Of a DNA stretch of 64,000 nt, positions 50,601 through 61,169 are shown in pieces (the first letter of the stretch is position 1; each line of letters starts with the position of its first letter). The stretch is from Hymenolepis diminuta. Lineage: Eukaryota > Platyhelminthes > Cestoda > Cyclophyllidea > Hymenolepididae. A model generated the notes under the pieces. It did no database searches, had not been told where the DNA came from, and saw nothing but the letters and a program-made list of their open reading frames with translations. Made by a program: the position numbers and the translations under genes. The stretch spans positions 950,296-1,014,295 of the forward strand of contig CAADRB010000011.1 of assembly GCA_900708905.1 (NCBI GenBank), written 5' to 3'.

Positions 50601-53600
50601 CGTAATTTGGCAATTTTTATATTAACTTCAATTGGACCACAAATGTAATGAAAAAGATTTGCCATTTTCTTTTGTATTTTGAGTTAGAATAACATTGACA
50701 ATGGTGGACAGAAATTTAATAAGAAGGAAAAATGGCAATTGATAAAAAATTTAGATGCGGATCATCTAAGCGTCAGAAAAATTCTAATTAAGATGAGATT
50801 GAAATGATTTTGCTTTCTGCTCTGAGACGTAATAAATGCCAATGTATTAAACTATCATGACCAACTATTCAATTAAATTGGCAGATGTCGAATATTGTGG
50901 CCGTGAACTTGCCCAAAAATCGAGGGATTAAATCATGAGATTAAACTATTACACAGCGAGCAACATTTCTTGTGAGAGTGTATCTTTAAATTCAAATAAA
51001 GTAAGACTCTTAATGTCCTGATTTCATTACTTGCTTTTTCTTAACTCCTCTCTTTTCATACCCTATTAGACAATTTTCATATTCTCCCATTAGGGTGCCA
51101 TCTTATAAGTGAGGCTGCTTATTCAATTATATTTGCCCATTTAGGATATGAGAGTTGGTTGGCACGAAGTTTCACACGTGAGTAATAAAGTAAATATATT
51201 TTGCTTTGGCAATTGGGACTTTATATATATTCAACGTGAACACCCGCACAAAGCAACGAATTGCTTCAAATTTCATCTCTTTGGGCATGGTTTCATATAT
51301 TTTGACACGCTCATTTCTGTAATAAATATTCAATTTTATAATTTTCTTTCTGAAAGGAAGAGGAATTTATTGCTTTCTTCGATGCAAGCGGTAACAGATA
51401 TTTTCTATCGATTTGACTGAATTTGCTGATCTCTTAAGCCTTCTTAGTTACCCTAGTTAGCGCTAGTTTGAAAGTTTTTTTAATAGCCAATACTGATAGC
51501 CAGTATGAATGATACTACTGAACATATTTCTCTTCGTTTAATTATTCGCAAAATTAACCTCTTCATACAAGCTTTAAGTCAGTTTGATCTAAAAGCATTA
51601 AATCCTATGAGTTAACATTCGATTCATTCTGAGATAATAATCGAGCTGGAAATACGAAATTTCTTCAAAAGCTCAAAAAATTCTCCATCTCGTATTTCAA
51701 AGGAAAGCAAGTGAAAAGTGGCTGCAATTACAAAAATGCTCTCTTTTGCAATAAAATTAGGGCAAAAGTTCATTTAGAGATTTGTTACAAATAATCTAAA
51801 CCGCCTTATACTAAGTAATCGTCTTGTTACGGTGAATATTAGATAGACGCAAATACGGATGCAGTTCCTCATTCAAGACTTCAAATTCAAAGGACTAAAT
51901 TTGGTTTAAATCTGCCTATAAAACCTAATGCATGTTTTGTTTAAAGTCTCTTCAAATGTAAACTCTAAATAAACATAAAATTTTCTAATATTCTAAGTCA
52001 GGAACGTTTAAAAGTTAGGCGAAATTAAATACCGCTCGAGTTTACACAAACCCTGTCTTTACAGAAATCAAATTTATAAAATTTTACTCTCCTTTCTCTT
52101 CAACTGGTGTAATAAGAACAGAAGTGACTCTCCGTATCGAAAAGTAGCAAATAATCAATCCTCCAAGTGACTCTTATCATTAGGTGCACTTTTTATGATC
52201 AATTATGATTATTAACAATGACACTGAACATTCTGTAGTCTCTTTTGAATTTAATAGCAAAAGAAACTTCTATTTATCTTATTTTAATCTTTATATTGTA
52301 TATATCTTGAGTCAAGAAGTGAATGTTTGAAAATTCCTATTGATTAGGTCATTGCCCTTTCTGCCATCTTATCAAGAAATGAAAACTGGATCAAGGAAAA
52401 AACTGGAATATAGATAAAATTATACAAAAACAACTCGTACTCTTTAACTGCTCATAAGCTATGAAAATTGAATGACCGAAACCATTCTACCTTATATTAT
52501 TGTGCAGTATCTAGAATATTTTCCTTCTGTGGAAAATCTAAACCCCCTCAAATTAAAAAAAACCAACAACAATATAAAGATTTTTCACAGTAATAATTTA
52601 ATTTAATTTCTAAACAAGCTTGATATCATCGAACCTCTCTGACCTTGAAAAAAAAATTGTTTTTTAGAGAAACGTTTGTCTTTTTAAGACTGAGGTTTGT
52701 CCTCTTCTTGTCTTAATACATTTATTTCTCAGTTCATTACGTAGACTTAAAATAAGTATTCTTCTTTTATTAATTTTGAAATAATCATAATTTATGTAAA
52801 TTTCAACATGAATATTAAAAAAATTTTCCATTCATCTTACAAAAACTATCCTTGTTTATTGAAAGACTAACCGAGCTCAATAAATGATGGTTCAACACTA
52901 TAATTTAACCATTCTGTTCAAAATTGAATCTCAGGAATGATCATGTCTGTTAGAACTCTAAGGAACAAAAGACAACACCCTTATATATTCTGTAATAAAA
53001 GCCTAATGGGTTTTACATGTCATTTTATGCTTTAATAACTTAATGACGTCTAGATGAACGAAACAGGCAGATATACACACAAGGCCTAGAAATCTCATAA
53101 AATTACTTGTAAATTTATAAAGCATTAACCGTCTAAGATAACTGATTCTCAAAAATTTGATTAAACTACTTAATCTTTAGATCATTTTCATGTTTAGATA
53201 TAAAGATGACACAATTACTGCGAGTAAAGGAAATGAAATTGAATATAGCAGAAGAATGAAAAACTAGATGGACTAAAAGACTCAAAACATATTATCTCGG
53301 GAAGGTATTAATTTTTCAGAACTGATTGCCTGTTAATATTTGTAATTGATATCATATTTACGTCCGTTGTGCTTAGATGACTGAAAATTTATATTCAATT
53401 GATATCCGATTGGAAATCGTGGTAAGGAGACACCTCCAGATATGAGAATCGTAGTTGAACAAATCCAATTGGAATTCATTTCTTATTTGCTCTATTGTTG
53501 ACTTTATGAGGTAAATAAAGGGATTTACTTTAAATAGAATATCATAGTTATGAATCTAATTTTTAAATCGGTCAAGAATGGTTAAGCCGAATGGAAGACT

Positions 53601-53745
53601 GTTCAATAAAAAATCAAGAACGACTTGTAACAACCGAATTTTGAGGTCTATTTCTTCCAAAAATCTCATAGCATTAAAATTACATTTTTTTTTCAATTAG
53701 CTTAGACTATTCGGTAACTTAAGAAGTTTGATTCAAATTATACAA
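47700..53745. other. Intergenic AT-rich DNA between the pseudogene and PQ-loop copy C
   Basis: No further transporter exon found by eye. Short frames at 48,457, 48,477 (reverse) and 51,148-51,420 (90 codons) have no splice support or recognisable family. Confidence 0.35.
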
Positions 53746-53747
53746 AT

Positions 53748-53753
53748 TTTATT
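53748..53753 (-). terminator. Candidate poly(A) signal AATAAA of PQ-loop copy C
   Basis: GAATAAAATTTG on the minus strand lies about 120 bases beyond the stop at 53,870. Confidence 0.5.
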
Positions 53754-53869
53754 CAAACCTCAAACTATGAGGATGAATTAAAAATAATATTTAATGGTCA
53801 AAAGGGGAGAATTTACATACAGAGAAGGGCGGGGAGGGAAATGGAGTTTTTAAGTCGAATGCCATAGAT

Positions 53870-55443
53870 TCACAAAGAATTTTCTTCAAATTCCAGACCA
53901 TTCTCCTTATCCCTAGAGTTTCTATGTTTGTAGTGGAAAAATTGTGCGAGGATCTGAATATGGGATAAAGAAAAAATGACATCAAAGTACGTCTGCGTTA
54001 CCACTCATGACAAGTTACGTCTCTATGATGTGCTTTTATATGAGAGAACATTTTCTACTACACAAATACTCGCCTAATGAGTGTACTCTGATGACGAAAT
54101 GTGCAATAATAACGTTTGCATTGTTTTTTTTGAATTTGGCGACTTACGATAAAATCAAACACCAACATTCCCAGACTCCCGAGAATCCATGGCAACGATG
54201 TCACTACAAAAAGGGCATCAATTGATTTGATGAAGATTTGACAAGAATAGAATGTGTTTCCGAGGACGGCCATTATGAAGAGGTACATACTGAGGCCCTC
54301 TGTTGACTTCCTGCGCCACTGAAATAAAGAAGCTTCGTAAACTAATTGCAAAAAATAGTTTTCATTGAGAATTATTTGAGTATTCTATGAACTCACGTTG
54401 AGGTAGATTTGGTGGGATCGTCCGCAACAATACATACAAAAACTAATCCAGCCAAATGCATAGCCAATCTTTTCTCCCACGCTCTAAAATAAGACCCATT
54501 ATGCTCTGTCGACCTTTAATCGGTGATTCTATAGTAGTCAAATGAACTCACGGGTAGAAAATTGGCAAAAGAATTCACAGACTCGTCAGACTGGAGTAGT
54601 CGTCGTGTTCCATATTCAGAAGACACAGCCGCCATAGATGGTTGATCTCCACCCAAAGATAGAATTCCTACTCCAGTAACACCGAGTAGAACTGCTATCA
54701 GTACCTTTCCATTTTTTGTCGTTTTCTCAGAAGACTCAGTCTTTTCATCCAAAGAAGACATATCAAATCCTCCTACTAGAAAAATTAAAATAATTAACAT
54801 TAAGTAAAAATAAAGTTTCGCTAACTTTAAAATCCCATTTGAATCCATTTTTATCTGTATTATTGGCCAAATTTTTCATTTATTTAATCTAATCCCATTT
54901 AAGCACGTAGGTATTAGTATAAATTAAATAAAGTGTCCTCAGATTAATATTTAGAAAAATAGGATGAAAATAAACTTACGCTCTTGTATCTTCTTATTTC
55001 GGTGCTTGTAGTACACATATTGCGCGAAGAGAACGATATCAATGCAGACTGTGTAACCGGCCAAGAGTTTCTAAATTATTTTAAATATACTTCATAAATC
55101 ATTAATTCTCTCAAAAGGATGAAGTTATTTTTGATATTCATTAAATTACCTGCAAGAACAGTTGATAGGTAAGGAAGGTTCCGATGAAGTTCAGAGAGTC
55201 ACCAAGAAGCCAAAATAGCAGCAGAAATACTGAGACAGCAGCGTCGGGTATCTTCTTTTTGATGTTTTCAATAATTTGCGGTAAACCGAAAATGACCCAA
55301 CAGATAATACTCATAATGCCAAAGGCAATAGAAGCCTTGTCTCTGTCTGAGCGTATGCATTCACCGAGACCGTACCACGCCCAATCCAAACCTCCAGGAC
55401 ATTCAGCCTCAAGTGATCCGGGTGCATATGTTGCGGTTGCCAT
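53870..55443 (-). CDS. PQ-loop lysosomal cationic amino-acid transporter, SLC66A1/PQLC2-like (copy C), 316 aa
   Basis: Six exons: 55443-55150, 55070-54980, 54775-54552, 54483-54397, 54318-54148 and 53953-53870. All introns are GT-AG and 951 nt translate without break. The predicted protein has seven membrane helices. Repeat 1 carries FGLPQIIENIKKK (P55 Q56) and FWLLGDSLNFIGTFLTYQLFLQ begins just after it. Exon 2 gives a helix, LAGYTVCIDIVLFAQYVYY. Exon 3 is an acidic/Lys-rich cytoplasmic segment followed by a hydrophobic stretch and TRRLLQSDES. Repeat 2 begins GEKIGYAFGWISF and has GRSHQIYLN, His227 in place of proline, then KSTEGLSMYLFIMAVLGNTF and SLPWILGSLGMLVFD. I take the second ATG (55,443), because the upstream in-frame ATG at 55,476 adds 11 residues with no counterpart in copy A. 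Exons 2, 4 and 5 have exactly the same lengths as in copy A (91, 87 and 171 bp) and all phases agree. In exon 5 about 40 of 57 residues are identical to copy A. Role by family: proton-coupled export of basic amino acids from the lysosome. Confidence 0.93.
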
Positions 55444-55504
55444 AGTTGTCTTAATCTGAGTGATTATTATTATCAAGATGTCAGTTACATTTTTGTCTCC
55501 ACTA

Positions 55505-55575
55505 GTTCCTTAAATAGGCTGAAGAGACTGTGATCTCCATGTTAATTATCGAGCCTATATCCAATAGGAACGCGA
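55505..55575 (-). promoter_or_regulatory. Putative promoter of PQ-loop copy C
   Basis: On the minus strand CTATTTAAG (55,517-55,509), a TATA-like element, lies about 66 bases upstream of the ATG. An ATTGG (inverted CCAAT) is found near 55,565. Confidence 0.35.
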
Positions 55576-55599
55576 ATTGAATTAAAAGTCAGATATATA

Positions 55600-56155
55600 A
55601 AAATGTGGAACATTGTTAGCAGGACCTTTTCGACGTTTTAGTACGAAAGTCACAAAAAATGAGGGGATAAAAGGAAGTGTAAAGTTTATTAATTTAAAAA
55701 TATTTCCTTAATTTTTGCAGTTCATTAAAATTATTTTCAGCTGCCGTTCAATTGAGGGAAAAAATTCCAAAATGAATATTTAAAATATGGCCGTATGTTT
55801 TAGTATCACAACTATCAAACAAACCAAATTTAAATTTTCATAAGAGTAATTTGTATTATGATCGTGTTTCTAACCAAAATACGATTTTGTTTCCATTTCT
55901 TAGACAGAGTTTTCGCCATGTTGCCGAAAGACCTTGTAAGTAAAGGCTGTTAATATGCTTATTTTAATAATGTATCGCCTCCTAGCTAGTTACAATATCA
56001 GAAAAGGTGGACTTGGAATAAGAGGCAAGACAAATCTTCAAATTTTTAGCCGGCAAATTGGCTTTGAGAAGTTCAGACGTAGACTTTTTTATCATATATA
56101 TGATTATTTTTTACCACTTAGGGTAAATTATGTTTATCAATGGGATCTTCTCAAG
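55600..56155. other. Intergenic AT-rich DNA
   Basis: Nothing recognised before the LTR-like segment that follows. Confidence 0.35.
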
Positions 56156-56157
56156 GG

Positions 56158-56450
56158 CGTGGAGTGTAAAACGCTATCAAGGCCGACCAAAGGATTCTCA
56201 CCTGCGCTAGAATATTCTAGAAAGCGCGGTCATCCTACCAAACGCGTATTGATCAAAACCGGGTGTGCTCGCAGAAGCCTTCCAGCCAATCAGTGATCAA
56301 TGTCCGCGCAATGTAGCGTTAACTTTATTCCAAGAAACTCTTTCCTCATGATACCTCCTGTTTTCTCGCTGCTTCGGATGTAATCTCGCTAATTTTGGAT
56401 GCAATTTATATCAGAGATCTCCATCAGGGGTTTGTTGCACCTGTTTACAG
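56158..56450 (+). mobile_element. Divergent LTR-like fragment with a heat-shock element
   Basis: Spaced blocks follow the order of the LTRs at 20.36 and 31.7 kb: GTGGAGTGTAAAACGCT, GCGCTAGAATATTCTAGAAA then GCGCGGT, GCGCAATGTAGCGTT, and GGATG.AATCTCGCTAATTTT. It ends near TGTTTACA (56,448). The similarity is partial, so it is a related, diverged family or an old copy. The boundaries are approximate. GAATATTCTAGAA is a perfect alternating GAA/TTC heat-shock element (56,210-56,222). Confidence 0.5.
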
Positions 56451-56822
56451 CTAGTTGGACCTCTCTAAGAGGATTACAAAGGTTTTGCCAGGCGCTTACT
56501 CGTGTAAGCTACTTGTGCTTTCACCTAAGTCATGCCTGTGATGAAATCATTCAGTGTCTGTTTTGGAATCTGATTAAAGTTTTGGCTTTCTAGCTAGCAG
56601 AAGAAGCTATTCATTTGAAAGAATTTATCTGATTTAATAAAGAAATTTGTTCCTTAAGTAAAGCAGAAACCAATAGAAAATAGCATGAAGAGATCAAATA
56701 TACTAGGAATATTGTGATATTTACATTTAAAATCTTTACAAATTAAGGAATAAAGTAAAGGAAAGTAAAGTAAGATAAAAAATAAGAATCTCGTTAACAT
56801 TATCGCTCTGAACCAGAGACAA

Positions 56823-57171
56823 ATGCTGACGGGAAAGAAATATTTTCAGTCCGCATTTAGAACTATAAATGTATATATATATAATTGGCAAATATTAAAA
56901 ATCCGAGATGAAATGATTTCTCTAACAAAGAAAAACGACAAAATTACGCTACAAACTATTGCTAGCCTCTGGGTGTGCCAAGTTAATAATATTGCGATTC
57001 AATTAGAATGGATAATTTTATTTAATGATGTCAAAATATTTGTATCCTGCGAGGGAGTCGATTACATAAATCTCATTTTGAAACAGATAGATAAGGTAAG
57101 TTTGCTGTATTCTGTTCTTATGTTTGAGAAGTGTGGTATTGTCCAATCAATAAGTCGTTAGATTTCTGCAG
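56823..57171 (+). CDS. Candidate exon of an unrecognised gene
   Basis: An open frame (open from 56,769, first ATG 56,823) runs to AAG|GTAAGT, a consensus donor, near 57,094. The product is about 90 residues with a mixed natural-looking composition (DEMISLTKKNDKITLQTIAS, then FVSCEGVDYINLILKQIDK). A TTTCTGCAG acceptor at about 57,171 would add ATA GGT TAT TTA and a stop. No upstream exon or homologue is recognised, so this may be an orphan gene or chance. Confidence 0.25.
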
Positions 57172-57179
57172 ATAGGTTA

Positions 57180-60100
57180 TTTATAAAAATATAGTTTTAT
57201 GAAATATTTTACCGCACTAATTTAGCGATATCGTGCCCAGTTTTCACAATCCTCTAGAATATTAAATTTGAAGAAATAAATCCTTTTCGAGTTCAAAATT
57301 GGGTATCATGTTTTCCAACTATAACTTTCAGGTTTAGAAGAATTATTTCAGCTGTCTCAGCTCAGCAAGGTTAAGTTTATGTAAGCTGTTTAATATCATC
57401 TGAGATTATTCCGCTTTCTCAAATTTTTAAACTCAGAGGGCAAGACCGACCCTCCATACTAAAGGGTCGATCCATGAGCACTGGATATGGTGAACAAGAA
57501 TCTGCTCAGTTATCGAGGTGGCTAATTATAAAGCTCGAATTTTGTAAGGAAATTGCCTCAAGGTAAGTATTGCACAACACGAATCCAAAAATTAAATGAG
57601 GTGTAGCTCTTGGATATTTTGATTAAACTTTCAACATCGCCTTTACTATTAATGGGTTTCCGTTCCCACCTGTAATAAATACATTGTGAACTTTTTGCCC
57701 GATGTGTTTTATTATTTTGTATATTTTTCGCAAATACGGTATAACTGATAAATAAATAAAGTGATATTTCTCGATTTACTTCTGCTTTTTATTTAATCTG
57801 GTGTAATTTTTCACTTTTATCCATTTATTGGTATTATGATTAATAAAAGAATCTGAATTAAATATTTAGCTGGTTTAAACAGTAGTCTGGATTCATATAT
57901 TTCGTACAAATTTTGATTTAAAAATAAGACCCATAAATATTTACGATTGTACCAATACAATTTCAGTGGCGCAATGTCGGGGATATACAGAGTTCAAATA
58001 ACTTGAGTCAGTGGATAAGTAAGAGCACTTAACAAAAAACAAATCATTAATTATTTGATACAATTTTATATAATTAATATCGTTTTGACGAAATGGGAAA
58101 TTTTGCACTAGTAATGCTTTATTTCATGCATGAACTGTAAACTTTAATTACTTCCGTTCGTCTCATTCATTAATAATTTCATCCCTGTAAATGTTAAGGA
58201 TAAAAGGAATAAGCTTAAAATTGGTGAATATGGAAGGAGAAGAAATAATTAACAGGTGTTTGTCTTGGCGGATGTTCCAAAGTTGTGTTTTATAATAAGT
58301 GACTACATTTCAAAATACCTTCTGTTTGTTATAGCTCAAAGTTGAGAGATGGTTGGCTTTCCATTGGTACCTCCTTGAGTTCTTCTTTCTCATGGATTCA
58401 TATGGATTTAATAAGAAAAAATAAAGAAGACATGAATTGAAATTTTACAGTTCCATTGCTCTAAAAATTAGTTTCACGGTTCAACACAATCTTTTTAACG
58501 CTTCGCTCTGCCACTGGACAAGTTTGAACCGTTTTACTTAATGCACAATTATAGAAATGCCATTTAATGCAAACCTTCGCTCAGAAAAAACATCTTAATT
58601 TGTCAACTTTCTCAATCTCCATCAACTTTGAGTTTCAGCTAAACTGATAACTTTCAATAATTCAAGAAATATCTTAACAATAAAAGGCGAAAAATTTTAA
58701 CTCGAAATAAAGAAAATCATAGATTTCAGGACAGACCTCTACAAATTTCAACATCCAATCCCAAAGACGAAAGTCTTATTAAAATTAGCGCATTTTCAGA
58801 CCAAAAAGCGACCACTAAATGTCATTTGATTGAATTGTGTAAATAATCCAAAAGCAATAATTAAACAATGTAAATGTATTTTAGAAAATAATTGGCACAA
58901 CTTAGAAAATTGGCCTCAACCTGAGCTTCCTGTCATCTGTTTTCAAAACATTTCTGACAGAATATGATTCTCTCATATATCTTAAGTGATATTAATTAAT
59001 CGATATTATCCGATCTGATACATATCCACGTTTTAATTAATACTGGGTCTTGGTATTTCAATCCATCCCTATTTTTACTACTGACATAACTTGATATCTA
59101 ATAGACCATTTCAGTTCAAACCCTATCCGAAATCGAATTTTTACGTTAAAAACATATGTAACTAAGTTATTATCTTTAAAATGCTAGTTGTAAAAATGTT
59201 GAAAGTTTCAGATGTTTCGCAAATTTCGCACAAATTTTACCTTCATCAAAATATAAGAGTGTGACTTTTACGAAGATTATCACTAGCGTTTGACAACCTT
59301 CTCAGATTTCAAGGCTGATTTTGGGCCATTAAAATAGATACAGTGGTCTACTGCATTTCAATCTACCTTCGCCAGTTAGAGAACGACCTAATTTTAATCT
59401 TATTTCGACTGTTGTGGCCATTATGGGCTTCAGTATCTTACGAGTGACATGCAGCAAGGAAGTAAAACTATAACAGAATTAAAAGTTTACAAATTTCTTC
59501 TTACCCATCGGTAATTTTGGAAAGTTAGCATCGTTAGAATTTATAGTTTTCTTACTCACCAGATGCGAAAAGAATTTCAGCCCGAGTAATAATCCTCCAG
59601 GTCTAAGAAAGCGAAAGGTCTGAGTACTTAGATAATACTTATGTATAATCGCAGATAACTACCCTTCAACTTTGTATCCTTCTGTTTTCGGGACCTATGT
59701 GACTTGAAATATCTTAGAGAATTAAGGCCGTTAGTGGTGAATCTGCCCATTAAACCAGCAACTACCCTTAATTGATAATAATCCCCTTCACTATGTAAAT
59801 TTTATTCAGTCAGTGATTTTGGACTCTTTGTCTGACCTCTACTTAGGTTGGCTATCTGTTAATGATTTTGTTGAGAGCAAACTTCCAAGCCTATTACTGT
59901 TGGGGGTGGTAATAATCGCAGCTTGTACCAGGGTTTAGCCATCCTAACCTTTACGTTCTGTAGATTATTGCCATTGTTACCCACAGCAAGGAAAACAATT
60001 TTGCAATTTCTCTTTGGGAGAAAGCAACTGAAATTGGGTAGAATTATAATCAATAAATGATATGGGGAAAAGATATTGAGAGTAAAATCAAGGTGTCAAA

Positions 60101-61070
60101 GAGCTTTAGTTCTTTTCACTTTTTAGATTCGGATTGAATAACACTTATTCGATGTGTATTCCCCTTTCCAAATTCTGTCACCTGGATTATTGTGCAAGTT
60201 CCTGACCACGATATTCAGTGCTTATTGACTGATTACTTAGTTATAGCAGTCAGCCTTGTCACCTCATTTCACTTTTCTTCCAAAATTTGAGAAATCGGAA
60301 TCATCTTACATAAAATAAAGTAACAAAACCATGTAATATCAGCTTAATAAAGCTTGCTACGACATCGATTTTCATATCATTTTTACATCCGTTTGCAATT
60401 ACGTGATTATATGAACCAGGTCATGATTAAAAGATGAATAGCGCGTCTCTTTCAAGCCTACGATTTGTTGGTAAAGGCTAAGATCTACCGCAGTATACTG
60501 CAAATTCGTTCAGCTCAACTTTTAAAAGGTCAGGGTGTTGCAAATGCGTTCGAAATATATATTAAGATGTTTTATTAGCATTGTATGTTTTCCTTGAGTT
60601 TCAATAGTCTCATTCAGAAATTTTAACCAGAAAAGAAGAAAATTTCATCAGAATGGTGTTTGTATAACGTGCTTTTTGTCACGAAATTGCTGATTTGGCG
60701 CAAAGTTCAGAGTTGCGGGGTACTACTCTCTATAAATTTCACATCTTGGCGTTACCCAAAAAAGTGCTTGCACACTTACATGATGAAACCACAGCGTTTG
60801 CATGATGAAATCCGCTCAATACTACTCACTCTCGTTTCATCAGCGTTGTCTAGATATCGAAGTAAGCAAAATATCTGTTGGAATGGCCTTACATTGCAAC
60901 ATTTATGGTCTTCAAAATATATTTTATTATCGTGAAAAACGTTCGTCAAATGTCAATAGATATTTAGATTTGAGAACTGAGTACAATCGCAATGAAGGGA
61001 ATCAAAAACTAAACCGCGGTGGTAAAGCAGTTAAAGTGTATGTTTATCAAGTTAGGGAAAACGAAATGGA
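57180..61070. other. Intergenic AT-rich DNA with traces of repeats
   Basis: At about 57,966-58,010 CAGTGGCGCAATGTC and GAGTTCAAATAAC resemble a SINE A/B-box head. Reverse frame 59,859-60,053 and forward frames 60,660-61,101 have no supported identity. Confidence 0.3.
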
Positions 61071-61071
61071 T

Positions 61072-61165
61072 GCTCCTCCGATGGCCAACCACGGTGGTTA
61101 AATTTGGTTATCAAAGGTAGAGGCAAAAGGGGGTATCCAATGATATCTCTCGTCTATCAGAGTTA
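61072..61165 (+). repeat. SINE middle/tail fragment
   Basis: GATGGCCAACCACGGTGGTTAA matches the body block GGCCAACCACATGGGTTAAG of the SINE at 24.66 kb, followed by a decayed tail ending CCAATGATATCTCTCGTCTA. Confidence 0.5.
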
Positions 61166-61169
61166 ATGG

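Noticed and set aside
55184..55459. Forward 91-codon open frame opposite PQ-loop copy C exon 1
   Set aside because: Antisense shadow; the reverse strand has the conserved PQ-loop sequence and splice sites.
55955..56296. 113-codon forward open frame
   Set aside because: Its second half is LTR-like sequence with LTR regulatory motifs; no protein family is visible.
60802..61101. 99-codon open frame ending in PPMANHGG
   Set aside because: Its last codons are SINE body sequence read through, and the rest has no homology or splice support.
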